From: XN24 sp035514535
GTDB lineage: Bacteria > Pseudomonadota > Gammaproteobacteria > Steroidobacterales > XN24
Assembly (NCBI GenBank): GCA_035514535.1
Contig: DATKAZ010000108.1
Location: 77,679-141,678, forward strand
Direction of reading: 5' to 3'
Length of the DNA stretch: 64,000 nucleotides
The number at the start of each line of letters is the position of its first letter. The first letter of the stretch is position 1. The position numbers and the translations under genes are program-made. The notes under the pieces were generated by a model, which did not search any database, was not told the origin of the DNA, and saw only the letters and a list, made by a program, of their open reading frames with translations. Of this stretch, positions 53,872 to 64,000 are shown one piece after another.

Positions 53872-55494
53872 GTGTCCATTCCCCTCAGGATCGCCATCGC
53901 CCAGGCTAACCCGGACGTCGGCGACGTCGAGGCCAACGTCACGAAGATGCTGGCGGTCTGCCGCCGCGCGCACGACACGCTGCGCGCCGACCTGGTGATG
54001 TTCCCGGAACTGGCGTTGTGCGGCTATCCGCCCGAGGACCTGCTGTTACACCGCGGCTTCGCGCGCGACGTCGCCGAGGCGCTGGAGCGGCTCGCGAGCA
54101 GCCTCGAGGGCATGGCCGTGCTGGTCGGCTACCCGGAGTACGCCGGCGAGACCATCCACAACAGTGCCATCCTGCTGCGCCCGGACGGCGCGCCGGTCGT
54201 CTACCGCAAACAGACGCTGCCGAACTACGGCGTGTTCGATGAGAAACGCTATTTCCTGGCCGGCACGGAGCCCTGCGTGATCGAGATGAAGGGCACCCGC
54301 CTCGGGATCACGATCTGCGAGGACCTGTGGGGCGGGCCGGAGGTCGCGCGACGCACGGCCGCGGCCGGCGCGGAGGTGCTGCTGTCGATCAACGGCTCGC
54401 CCTACGACACCGGCAAGCTGGCGCGGCGCGAGGCCGTGCTGCGCCAGCGCAGCACCGAGACGGGCCTGCCGATCGTCTACGTGAACATCGCCGGCGGGCA
54501 GGACGAGCTGATCTTCGACGGCGGCTCGATGGCCGTCAGCCGCGAGGGCGAGGTGGTTTACCGCGCGCCGTTCTTCACGGAAGCGCTCGAGCTGGTCGAG
54601 GTCGAGGCCGGCGGGCGCATCGTGTCGGGCCACGTGACGCCGCCGCCGGAGTTCGTCGACGGCGTGTACCGCGCCCTCGTGCTCGGCGTCGCGGACTACG
54701 TCAACAAGCACAGGTTTCCGGGCGTGGTGCTCGGCCTCTCGGGCGGCGTGGATTCTGCCCTCACGCTCGCCGTGGCGGTGGACGCGCTCGGCCCGGAGCG
54801 CGTGCGCGCGGTGATGATGCCGTCGCGCTACACCACGCAGATGAGCCGCGAGGACGCCGAGCTGCAGGCGCGCACCTTGGGCGTGCACTACGACGTCGTG
54901 TCCATCGAGCCGATCTTCGATGGCGCGCGCGAGGCGCTTGCCGAGGTGTTCCGCGGCCTGCCCGAGGACGTCACCGAGGAGAACATCCAGGCGCGCTGCC
55001 GCGGCATGATCCTGATGGCGATGTCGAACAAGTTCGGCAGCATGCTGCTGACCACCGGCAACAAGAGCGAGATGGCCGTCGGCTACGCGACACTGTACGG
55101 CGACATGGCGGGCGGCTTCGCGCCGCTGAAGGATTGCAGCAAGACGCTGGTCTACCGGCTCGCAGAGCATCGCAACCGGCGCGCCGAGGTCATCCCGCGG
55201 CGGGTCATCGAACGGCCGCCGTCCGCCGAGTTGCGCCCCGACCAGAAGGACACCGATGCGCTGCCGCCCTACGAGGTGCTCGACCCGATCCTCGAGGCCT
55301 TCATCGAGGACGACGCCTCGGTCGACCAGATCGTGGCGCGCGGCTTCGATCGCGCGGTGGTGGGGCGCATCCTGGGCATGGTGAAGCGCAACGAGTACAA
55401 GCGCCGCCAGGCGCCGCCGGGCATCCGCATCAGCCGCCGCGCCTTCGGCCGCGACTGGCGCTACCCGATCACCTCGGGCTTCGCCGCGCGCTAG
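53872..55494 (+). CDS. nadE: glutamine-dependent NAD+ synthetase
   Basis: 540 residues in two domains. The N-terminal nitrilase-type glutaminase has its Glu-Lys-Cys triad in FPELALCGYPPEDL, VYRKQTLPNYGVFDEKRYF and GITICEDLWGG. The C-terminal NAD synthetase has the PP-loop VVLGLSGGVDSALTLAVAVD, then TTGNKSEMAVGYATLYGDMAG and KDCSKTLVYRL. It amidates deamido-NAD with ammonia channelled from glutamine. GTG start; its stop overlaps the bamD stop on the other strand by 4 nt (CTAG). Confidence 0.96.
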   Translation: MSIPLRIAIAQANPDVGDVEANVTKMLAVCRRAHDTLRADLVMFPELALCGYPPEDLLLHRGFARDVAEALERLASSLEGMAVLVGYPEYAGETIHNSAILLRPDGAPVVYRKQTLPNYGVFDEKRYFLAGTEPCVIEMKGTRLGITICEDLWGGPEVARRTAAAGAEVLLSINGSPYDTGKLARREAVLRQRSTETGLPIVYVNIAGGQDELIFDGGSMAVSREGEVVYRAPFFTEALELVEVEAGGRIVSGHVTPPPEFVDGVYRALVLGVADYVNKHRFPGVVLGLSGGVDSALTLAVAVDALGPERVRAVMMPSRYTTQMSREDAELQARTLGVHYDVVSIEPIFDGAREALAEVFRGLPEDVTEENIQARCRGMILMAMSNKFGSMLLTTGNKSEMAVGYATLYGDMAGGFAPLKDCSKTLVYRLAEHRNRRAEVIPRRVIERPPSAELRPDQKDTDALPPYEVLDPILEAFIEDDASVDQIVARGFDRAVVGRILGMVKRNEYKRRQAPPGIRISRRAFGRDWRYPITSGFAAR

Positions 55495-56273
55495 GGCCGC
55501 TGCGCGACTTTCCCCGGGCGACGGTCCTCCGCCGCGTTCGCGGCGATGATCCGGCGCGTGTCCTCGGCGAGTTCCGGCATGTCGAGGTTCTCGTACGCCT
55601 TGGCCATGATCCGCAGGGCCGGGACGATGGAGGGCGTTTCCTGGTAGTTCTCGAGGATATAGCGCGCGCGATTGATCGCGGCGACGTGCGCATCTCGTTC
55701 CAGGTAAAAGTTGGCGACGGTCACCTCGTGGGCGGCGAGGCGGTTGCGCAGGTAGATCATCCGCTGACGCGCGTCGTCCACGTAGGCGCTGTTCGGATGC
55801 TGCTGCAGGAGCTGCGCGAAAGTGTTGAAGGAGCTCAGGATCTCCCCCGGCGGGCGCTTGTTCAAGTTCACCCTGAACAGCCGTTCCAGCGGGCCGCGGT
55901 CCTTCGGAAAGCGCGCCAGGCCCTTGATGTAAAGCGCGTAGTCCACGCGCGGATGCGTCGGGTTCTCGAGCATGAAGTTGTCGGCCGAAATCACCGCCAT
56001 CTCCGGCTGGCCGTCGCGCCAGTAGGCGTACATCAGCGTCAGCTGCGCCTGGCGGGCCTGCTCGCTGAACGGGTAGATCGCGATGAGCGTTTCGAAGCCG
56101 GCGATGCCGGCGGTGTAACTGCCGGACTCGACCAGGTAATTGGACCGCTCGAACAGGCGCGCGGCGGTCTCCGACGGGTCCCTCACGTCCGCGTCCTTGT
56201 CCCGGAACAGGCCGCAACCCGCCGTGGCGACGAGCGTGACGATCAGCAGCAGGCGAAACAGGCTTTGGGTCAT
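55491..56273 (-). CDS. bamD: outer membrane protein assembly lipoprotein BamD
   Basis: 260-residue lipoprotein of the BAM complex. Signal peptide with lipobox LVATAGC, then five TPR-like helical repeats (AARLFERSNYLVESGSYTAG; YPFSEQARQAQLTLMYAYWR; HPRVDYALYIKGLARF; HPNSAYVDDARQRMIYLRNR; DMPELAEDTRRIIAANAAED). It binds BamA and substrate beta-signals. ATG 56273 chosen; 56285 would add four residues. A leftward TATAAT at 56324-56319 is a good -10. Convergent with nadE. Confidence 0.94.
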   Translation of the reverse strand: MTQSLFRLLLIVTLVATAGCGLFRDKDADVRDPSETAARLFERSNYLVESGSYTAGIAGFETLIAIYPFSEQARQAQLTLMYAYWRDGQPEMAVISADNFMLENPTHPRVDYALYIKGLARFPKDRGPLERLFRVNLNKRPPGEILSSFNTFAQLLQQHPNSAYVDDARQRMIYLRNRLAAHEVTVANFYLERDAHVAAINRARYILENYQETPSIVPALRIMAKAYENLDMPELAEDTRRIIAANAAEDRRPGKVAQRP

Positions 56274-56341
56274 CCGGGATTCCATGAAAAACGTGCGGGT
56301 ACGGGCGCCAGGCTGAGGATTATACCGATACACTGTGACCC

Positions 56342-57316
56342 ATGAATTCGGAACGGGTTTCATCCGGGCGGTCGGTGGAACGCCGCGCCGTCGTGACGGA
56401 CGCGCTGGCCGGGCAGCGCCTCGACCAGGCCCTCGCGGCGCTGTTTCCCGATTTTTCCCGCAGCCGGCTGCAGGGCTGGATCCGCGCGGGCCAGGTGCGC
56501 GTGGACGGCCGCGAGCTGCGGCCGCGCGACAAGGTCGGCGGCGGCGAGGAAATCGTGCTGTCCGCCACGCTTGAGGACGAGACCCGCGCGGGGGCCGAGC
56601 CCATCGCGCTCGCGGTGCTGCACGAGGACGAGGAGATCCTGGTGCTCGACAAGCCTGCCGGGCTCGTCGTGCACCCGGGCGCGGGCAATCCGGCCGGGAC
56701 GTTGGTCAACGCGCTGCTGCATCATCGCCCCGCGCTGCGCGCGCTGCCCCGCGCCGGGCTCGTGCACCGCCTCGACAAGGACACCAGCGGCGTGCTGGTG
56801 GTGGCGTGCACGCCGCATGCCCACGCCGAGCTCGTGCGCCAGCTGGAAGCGCGCAGCGTGAAGCGCGAGTACGAGGCCGTCTGCCTTGGCGTCATGACCG
56901 GCGGCGGCACCGTGGATGCGCCGCTCGGCAGGCACCCGGTGGACCGTGTCCGCATGGCCATCCGCGAGGGCGGCCGCGAGGCCGTCACTCACTATCGTGT
57001 CGCGGAGCGCTTCCGCGGCCATACACACGTGCTGTGCAGCCTCGAGACGGGCCGCACGCACCAGATCCGCGTGCACCTGGCCTCGATCCGCCACCCGCTC
57101 GTCGGCGACCCGGTCTACGCCGGCCGGCTCGCGGTGCCGAAGGGCGCAGGGGCCGCGCTCATCGAGGCGCTGCGCGGCTTTAAGCGCCAGGCGCTGCATG
57201 CCGCGCGGCTCGAGCTGGCGCACCCGGCCGGCGGGGCGATCGTGCGCTTCGAGGCGCCCCTGGCCGCGGACCTCCAGGCGCTCATCGAGGCACTGCGCCG
57301 GGACGCGGCCGCATGA
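56342..57316 (+). CDS. rluD: 23S rRNA pseudouridine synthase RluD
   Basis: 324 residues. N-terminal S4 RNA-binding domain (QRLDQALAALFPDFSRSRLQ to GQVRVDGRELRPRDKV), then the RluA-type catalytic core with HRLDKDTSGVLVVACTPHAH, carrying the catalytic Asp, and ETGRTHQIRVHLASIRHPLV. RluD makes the three pseudouridines in helix 69. The pairing with bamD (divergent) and pgeF (ATGA overlap) is the standard gammaproteobacterial order, which also supports RluD over RluC. Confidence 0.95.
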   Translation: MNSERVSSGRSVERRAVVTDALAGQRLDQALAALFPDFSRSRLQGWIRAGQVRVDGRELRPRDKVGGGEEIVLSATLEDETRAGAEPIALAVLHEDEEILVLDKPAGLVVHPGAGNPAGTLVNALLHHRPALRALPRAGLVHRLDKDTSGVLVVACTPHAHAELVRQLEARSVKREYEAVCLGVMTGGGTVDAPLGRHPVDRVRMAIREGGREAVTHYRVAERFRGHTHVLCSLETGRTHQIRVHLASIRHPLVGDPVYAGRLAVPKGAGAALIEALRGFKRQALHAARLELAHPAGGAIVRFEAPLAADLQALIEALRRDAAA

Positions 57317-58086
57317 CGCCCGCCTGGATCGTGCCGGACTGGCCGACGCCGCCCGGGGTGCGGGCGGTCAGCACGCTGCGGACCGGCGGCGTCAGCCCGC
57401 CGCCGTGGCATTCGCTCAATCTCGGCGCGAACGTCGGCGACGACCCCAAGCGCGTCGCAGAGAACCGCAAGCTGCTCGAGCGCTCGCTCGGCCTGCCGGA
57501 GGCGCCGGCGTGGCTGACGCAGGTCCATGGCTGCGACGTGCTGTGCCTCGACGACGCCGAGCTGCCGGGCGAACGCGTCGCCGACGGTGCGGTGACCACG
57601 CAGCAGGGACGCGTGCTGGCGGTGCTGACGGCGGACTGCCTGCCGGTGCTGTTGTGCCGCACGGACGGGCAGCGCATCGGCATCGCGCACGCCGGCTGGC
57701 GGGGCCTGGCCGCGGGCGTGCTCGAGACGGCGTTCGCCGCCATGGAATCGCCGCCCGGCGAAGTGCTCGCCTGGATCGGCCCCGGGATCGGCGCGGCGGC
57801 CTACGAGGTCGGCGCCGAGGTGCGCGACGCCTGCCTGGCGGTGGGCCCCGACGGTGACGACTGCTTCACTGCCGGCGACGCCGGCCGCTGGCATTGCGAT
57901 CTCGTCGGCCTCGCCCGGCTGCGCCTGGGCGCAATTGGCCTGGCGGGCGTCCACGGCGGGCAGTGGTGCACATATTCGGATCCCGCACGGTTTTATTCGC
58001 ATCGCCGCGACGGCGCCGCCGACAAACCGACCGGGCGGATGGCGACGCTCATCTGGGTCGACCGCCGCCTCGCCCGCCGCCTCTGA
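57313..58086 (+). CDS. pgeF: peptidoglycan editing factor / purine nucleoside phosphorylase (YfiH, laccase-domain)
   Basis: 257 residues. Family signatures are STLRTGGVSPPPWHSLNLGA with GDDPKRVAENR, WLTQVHGCDVL, LTADCLPVLL, IAHAGWRGLAAGV, WIGPGIGAAAYEVGAEV and CTYSDPARFYSHRRD. YfiH proteins act on purine nucleosides and, in E. coli, prevent wrong amino acids entering murein. Overlaps rluD by 4 nt. Its stop is followed within 10 nt by a palindrome cluster. Confidence 0.92.
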   Translation: MTPAWIVPDWPTPPGVRAVSTLRTGGVSPPPWHSLNLGANVGDDPKRVAENRKLLERSLGLPEAPAWLTQVHGCDVLCLDDAELPGERVADGAVTTQQGRVLAVLTADCLPVLLCRTDGQRIGIAHAGWRGLAAGVLETAFAAMESPPGEVLAWIGPGIGAAAYEVGAEVRDACLAVGPDGDDCFTAGDAGRWHCDLVGLARLRLGAIGLAGVHGGQWCTYSDPARFYSHRRDGAADKPTGRMATLIWVDRRLARRL

Positions 58087-58095
58087 ATGAGAAAA

Positions 58096-58178
58096 AGGGG
58101 ACACTCCTAAAACCGCAAGATGGGGACACTCCTAAAACCGCGGTTTTAGGAGTGTCCCCATCCGCAGGAGTGTCCCCT
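58096..58178. repeat. nested GGGGACACT-family palindromes, copy 8
   Basis: An inner, perfect 44-bp palindrome (58119-58162; outer arm GATGGGGACACT, inner arm CCTAAAACCG) lies between two outer halves (AGGGGACACTCCT at 58096 and AGGAGTGTCCCCT at 58166-58178) that are also complementary. The left outer half copies the inner arm too (CTCCTAAAACCGC). It ends 5 nt before the clpB heat-shock -35. Confidence 0.92.
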
Positions 58179-58183
58179 GCCTG

Positions 58184-58211
58184 GTTGAAAACCTGCGGTC
58201 GGGCCCCATAT
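58184..58211 (+). promoter_or_regulatory. sigma32 heat-shock promoter of clpB
   Basis: GTTGAAA (58184-58190), a 13-bp spacer and CCCCATAT (58204-58211) match the RpoH consensus CTTGAAA / CCCCATNT very closely. Transcription should start about 58219, leaving a leader of about 30 nt with AAGGGTGAT as ribosome-binding site. Confidence 0.87.
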
Positions 58212-58250
58212 CGAGGGAAGCCACGGAATCCCAGGTAAGGGTGATCTGCC

Positions 58251-60824
<2,574 letters not shown>

Positions 60825-60861
60825 CGCTTATACTGTGCTTCCCGGATGAGGGTCCGAGCCG

Positions 60862-61263
60862 ATGCCGATCTACGAATACCTGTGCGGTGAATGCGCGCAC
60901 ACGCTCGACGCGCTGCAGAAGCTCTCCGACGAGCAGCTGGTCTATTGCCCGCAGTGCGGCGCGGCGGCCCTGAAGCGGCAGATGTCGGCGCCGAGTTTCC
61001 GCCTCAAGGGCGGCGGCTGGTACGAGACCGACTTCAAGAACGACAAGCGGCGCAACATCGCCGACTCGGACAGCAAGGCGCCCGAAGCCAAGGCTGACAC
61101 CAAGACCGAGGGCAAGGCCGAGGGCAAGGCGGACAAGCCGGACAAGGCCGCCGGGACCGGGAAGGCGCAAGCGGACAAGCCCGCGGCGCCCGCGGCGAAG
61201 AAGGACGACGGCGGCACGACGGCCAAAAAGCCCGACACCGGCAAGGCGGGCGGCGTTGCTTAA
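60862..61263 (+). CDS. FmdB-type zinc-ribbon protein with long charged tail
   Basis: 133 residues. The first ~60 are the FmdB/CxxC_CxxC regulatory ribbon: MPIYEYLCGECAHTLDALQK, then YCPQCGAAALKRQMSAPSFR and LKGGGWYETDF. The last ~75 are low-complexity Lys/Ala/Asp/Gly (KAEGKADKPDKAAGTG and similar), probably disordered; the tail is longer than in many relatives. Function of the family is poorly defined. It overlaps the DUF502 gene by 8 nt and commonly lies upstream of aspS. Confidence 0.88.
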   Translation: MPIYEYLCGECAHTLDALQKLSDEQLVYCPQCGAAALKRQMSAPSFRLKGGGWYETDFKNDKRRNIADSDSKAPEAKADTKTEGKAEGKADKPDKAAGTGKAQADKPAAPAAKKDDGGTTAKKPDTGKAGGVA

Positions 61264-61909
61264 GACGCTCAGGAAGCACCTCGTCACGGGACTCATACTC
61301 TGGATCCCGCTGCTCATCACGTTCCTGGTCATTCGCTTCCTGATCCGCTTCGTCGATCGCATCCTGCTGCTGCTGCCGGCCCCATGGCGCCCGGAGGCGC
61401 TGCTCGGCTTCAATATCCCCGGCCTCGGCGTCATCCTCGCGCTGGGCATCCTCCTCGCGACCGGCGTGTTCGCCGCGAACTTCATGGGGCGCCGCCTGGT
61501 GGAGCTGGGCGACCGCATCGTCACGCGCATCCCGCTCGTCAGCGGCATCTATTCGAGCGCCAAGCAGGTGGCGGAGACGCTGTTCGCCGACAGCAGCACG
61601 GCATTCAAGCGCGTACTGCTGGTGGAGCACCCGCGCAAGGGCATCTGGAGCATGTGTTTCCAGACCTCGGAATCCGTCGGCGAGATCCAGGGCCGCACCC
61701 AGGACGACGTCGTCTGCGTGTTCCTGCCGACGACGCCGAACCCGACCTCCGGTTTCCTGCTGTTCGTGCCGAAGAAAGACCTCGTGCCGCTCGACATGCC
61801 GGTCGACGAGGGCCTGCGGATGATCATCTCGCTGGGTGTCGCGGTGCCGCGCTGGCGCAGTGTCGAGGCCGCAAAAGCCAGTCTTGCGCGCCCCCCGGAG
61901 GGCCTTTAA
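61256..61909 (+). CDS. DUF502 family inner-membrane protein
   Basis: 217 residues. Two N-terminal hydrophobic helices (LVTGLILWIPLLITFLVIRF; GVILALGILLATGVFAANFM), then GRRLVELGDRIVTRIPLVSG, IYSSAKQVAETLF, and a soluble end with VFLPTTPNPTSGFLLFVPKK and MSIGV-like MIISLGVAVP. These are the DUF502 hallmarks; function unknown. Start is a TTG overlapping the FmdB gene end. Usually found between an FmdB-type gene and aspS, as here. Confidence 0.9.
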   Translation: MLKTLRKHLVTGLILWIPLLITFLVIRFLIRFVDRILLLLPAPWRPEALLGFNIPGLGVILALGILLATGVFAANFMGRRLVELGDRIVTRIPLVSGIYSSAKQVAETLFADSSTAFKRVLLVEHPRKGIWSMCFQTSESVGEIQGRTQDDVVCVFLPTTPNPTSGFLLFVPKKDLVPLDMPVDEGLRMIISLGVAVPRWRSVEAAKASLARPPEGL

Positions 61910-61974
61910 GATCCCCCTCCCTTTGCCGCCTTCGCCACGCCGGCAGGCGTCGCACCCGCGAGGAATCCACGGCC

Positions 61975-63789
61975 ATGCGTACTCATTACTGCGGTCAGGT
62001 CGACGAAGCGCTGATCGGCCAGGCGGCGACCGTCGTCGGCTGGGTCCACCGGCGCCGCGATCACGGCGGCGTGATCTTCATCGACCTGCGTGACCGCGAG
62101 GGGCTGTTGCAGGTCGTCTTCAACCCGGATGACGCTGCAATGTTCGCTGTCGCCGAGAGCGTCCGCGGCGAATTCGTGCTGCAGGTCGACGGCGAGGTGC
62201 GGCGCCGTCCCGAGGGGACCGCGAACCCGGCGCTCGCCACGGGCCAGGTCGAACTTGTGGCGCGCCGCGTGGCCGTGCTCAACCGCAGCGACACGCCGCC
62301 GTTCCACCACGACGAGCCGGCGGGCGAGGACCTGCGCTTGCGCTACCGCTATCTCGACCTGCGCCGCCCCGAGATGATCCGCAACCTGCGCCTGCGCCAC
62401 CGGGTCACGAGCGCGCTGCGCGCCTTCCTCGATGCCGCGGGCTTCGTGGACGTCGAGACGCCGATCCTGACCAAGGCGACGCCCGAGGGCGCGCGCGACT
62501 ACCTTGTCCCGGCGCGCAATTTCCCGGGCAAGTTCTACGCCCTTCCGCAGTCGCCGCAGCTTTTCAAGCAACTGCTGATGATGTCGGGGCTGGATCGCTA
62601 CTACCAGATCGCGCGCTGCTTCCGCGACGAGGACCTGCGCGCCGACCGGCAGCCGGAGTTCACGCAGCTCGACGTCGAGACCTCGTTCATGGACGAGGCC
62701 GGTGTCACGGCGCTGATGGAGGCGATGATCCGCACACTGTTCAGGGAGGTGCTCGACGTCGGGCTGCCCAAGCCGTTCCCGCGCATGACCTGGAGCGAGT
62801 CGATGGCGCGCTTCGGCACCGACCGGCCGGACCTGCGCAACCCGCTGGAGCTGGTCGAGGTCGCGGATCTCGTCGCAGAGGTGGAGTTCAAGGTGTTCGC
62901 CGGCCCGGCCGTCGATCCGCAGGGCCGGGTCGCTGCGCTGCGCGTGCCGCGCGGCGGCAGCCTGTCGCGCAAGGAGATCGACGACTACACGGCGTTCGTC
63001 GCCCGCTACGGCGCGCGCGGGCTCGCCTATATCAAGGTCAACGATCCCGCGGCCGGGCGCGAGGGGCTGCAGTCGCCGATCCTCAAGTTCCTGCCGGATG
63101 CCGCGATCGCCGGGATCATGGCGCGCACGGGTGCTGAGGCCGGCGACCTGGTGTTCTTCGGCGCCGACCGGGCGAAGGTCGTCAACGACGCACTCGGCGC
63201 GCTGCGCGACCGGCTCGGCTTCGATCTCGGCCTGCTCGAGGCGGGCTGGCGGCCGGTGTGGGTCGTGGATTTCCCGATGTTCGAGTGGGACGAGGCGGAC
63301 AAGCGCTGGATCGCGCTGCACCACCCCTTCACGGCGCCGGCCGTGGACGACTACGCGGCGCTGTCCGCGGACCCGGCCAACGCGCTGTCGCGCGCCTATG
63401 ACCTGGTGCTGAACGGTTCCGAGGTGGGCGGCGGCTCGATCCGTATCCACGACCGGGCGATGCAAGAGGCCGTGTTCGGCCTGCTCGGGATCGGCGCGGA
63501 CGAGGCGCGGCAGAAGTTCGGCTTCCTGCTCGATGCACTCCGGTTCGGCTGCCCGCCCCATGGCGGCATCGCCTTCGGCATCGACCGCCTGGTGATGCTG
63601 ATGGCCGGTGCCTCCAGCATCCGCGAGGTCATCGCCTTCCCGAAGACGCAGACCGCGAGCTGCCCGCTCACCGACGCGCCGAGCGAGGTGCCGGAGCGTC
63701 AGCTACGCGAGCTCGGCATCCGTGTGCGCAAGCCGGCCGCGCCCGGGGACGCTCCTCCCGTGCCGCCGCAAGGGTCTTCCGGGAAGTGA
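61975..63789 (+). CDS. aspS: aspartyl-tRNA synthetase, bacterial type (possibly non-discriminating)
   Basis: 604-residue class IIb synthetase. N-terminal OB fold for the anticodon (VVGWVHRRRDHGGVIFIDLR), motif 1 around VDVETPILTKATPEGARDYL, motif 2 RYYQIARCFRDEDLRADRQ, bacterial GAD insertion domain in the middle, motif 3 GGIAFGIDRLVMLMAG. In the OB fold the residue after RRRD is His, as in the non-discriminating Pseudomonas enzyme, rather than Leu as in E. coli; that would require GatCAB to finish Asn-tRNA. The ATG giving MRTHYCGQ is chosen over a long upstream open frame. Confidence 0.95.
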   Translation: MRTHYCGQVDEALIGQAATVVGWVHRRRDHGGVIFIDLRDREGLLQVVFNPDDAAMFAVAESVRGEFVLQVDGEVRRRPEGTANPALATGQVELVARRVAVLNRSDTPPFHHDEPAGEDLRLRYRYLDLRRPEMIRNLRLRHRVTSALRAFLDAAGFVDVETPILTKATPEGARDYLVPARNFPGKFYALPQSPQLFKQLLMMSGLDRYYQIARCFRDEDLRADRQPEFTQLDVETSFMDEAGVTALMEAMIRTLFREVLDVGLPKPFPRMTWSESMARFGTDRPDLRNPLELVEVADLVAEVEFKVFAGPAVDPQGRVAALRVPRGGSLSRKEIDDYTAFVARYGARGLAYIKVNDPAAGREGLQSPILKFLPDAAIAGIMARTGAEAGDLVFFGADRAKVVNDALGALRDRLGFDLGLLEAGWRPVWVVDFPMFEWDEADKRWIALHHPFTAPAVDDYAALSADPANALSRAYDLVLNGSEVGGGSIRIHDRAMQEAVFGLLGIGADEARQKFGFLLDALRFGCPPHGGIAFGIDRLVMLMAGASSIREVIAFPKTQTASCPLTDAPSEVPERQLRELGIRVRKPAAPGDAPPVPPQGSSGK

Positions 63790-64000
63790 CGTCCAAGCCG
63801 GCACGGGAGGAGTGTCCCCTTCCCGTCCCGAAACGCCCAATCTCCGTCCTGGTCGTCGTCCATACCCGCAGCGGCGAGGTGCTGCTGCTGGAGCGCATCC
63901 AGCCGCCCGGCTGGTGGCAGTCGGTGACCGGCAGCCTCGAGGCCGGGGAAACGCCGTGGGACGCCGCCGTGCGCGAGCTGCACGAGGAGACCGGCATGGC
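63786..64000 (+). CDS. nudB: nudix hydrolase, NudB-like (3' end beyond window)
   Basis: 71 residues visible. After a short leader, KRPISVLVVVHTRSGEVLLL, then PPGWWQSVTGSLEAGE and the nudix box up to AVRELHEETGM, which fits GX5EX7REUXEEXGU. The PxxWQSVTGSLE segment and position after aspS point to dihydroneopterin triphosphate pyrophosphatase of folate synthesis. The only in-frame start is a GTG overlapping the aspS stop (GTGA). The leader REECPLPVP is encoded by half of a GGGGACACT-family repeat (GGAGTGTCCCC, 63809-63819). Truncated by the window end. Confidence 0.85.
   Translation, partial: MTSKPAREECPLPVPKRPISVLVVVHTRSGEVLLLERIQPPGWWQSVTGSLEAGETPWDAAVRELHEETGM
63809..63819. repeat. half GGGGACACT-family element inside nudB
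   Basis: GGAGTGTCCCC, the right half of the palindromes upstream of sucC and clpB, with no left half nearby. It is translated as part of the N-terminal leader of the NudB-like protein. Confidence 0.65.

Overview
The window looks like a chromosomal segment of a high-GC gammaproteobacterium. It carries meso-diaminopimelate-type murein genes, an outer membrane (lpxC, bamD, lpoA), a bc1 complex followed by sspAB, and type IV pili. The block pilDCBA-pilRS-sucCD, with yacG-zapD-coaE beside it, recalls Xanthomonas/Pseudomonas-type chromosomes. I cannot name the genus. No tRNA, CRISPR array, prophage or complete insertion sequence was seen.

Layout. 1-2.4 kb: end of cytochrome b, cytochrome c1, sspA and sspB. 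2.8-6.4 kb, leftward: FAD-linked oxidase, yraN, lpoA. 6.4-8.0 kb: rsmI, the RNase P RNA gene, and a textbook sigma70 promoter with MraZ boxes. 8.0-26.7 kb: a complete dcw cluster (mraZ rsmH ftsL ftsI murE murF mraY murD ftsW murG murC murB ddlB ftsQ ftsA ftsZ lpxC), almost entirely coupled by 4-nt stop/start overlaps, which makes lipid II and builds the divisome. 26.7-28.05 kb: an accessory patch with a DUF4160 remnant, a DUF2442 gene and an orphan higA, set among copies of a long stem-loop repeat. 28.05-32.4 kb: dciA, an M23 peptidase and secA. 32.4-39.3 kb: a lower-GC surface-glycan island (epimerase, two methyltransferases, flippase-like protein, two glycosyltransferase-type proteins). 39.4-51.1 kb: nudix/ThiE fusion, GGDEF protein, yacG, zapD, coaE, pilD, pilC, pilB, pilA with a consensus sigma54 promoter, then pilR and pilS. 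51.5-64 kb: sucCD, orphan hicB, nadE, bamD, rluD, pgeF, clpB with a consensus sigma32 promoter, an FmdB-like protein, a DUF502 protein, aspS and the start of a nudB-like gene.

The most unusual content lies between genes. One family of palindromes keeps an outer GGGGACACT/AGTGTCCCC arm while its inner arm differs from copy to copy yet stays self-complementary; two 44-bp copies and one 40-bp copy are perfect. They sit against rsmI, rnpB, sspB, lpxC, higA, sucC, clpB and nudB, sometimes inside stop codons, coding ends or promoter edges. A second family of about 100 bp (15-bp arms GGGCCGTTACAGGCC) occurs three times within 1.35 kb, two copies in opposite orientation bracketing the toxin-antitoxin-like genes. 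No transposase is visible, so what spreads these elements has to be sought elsewhere in the genome.
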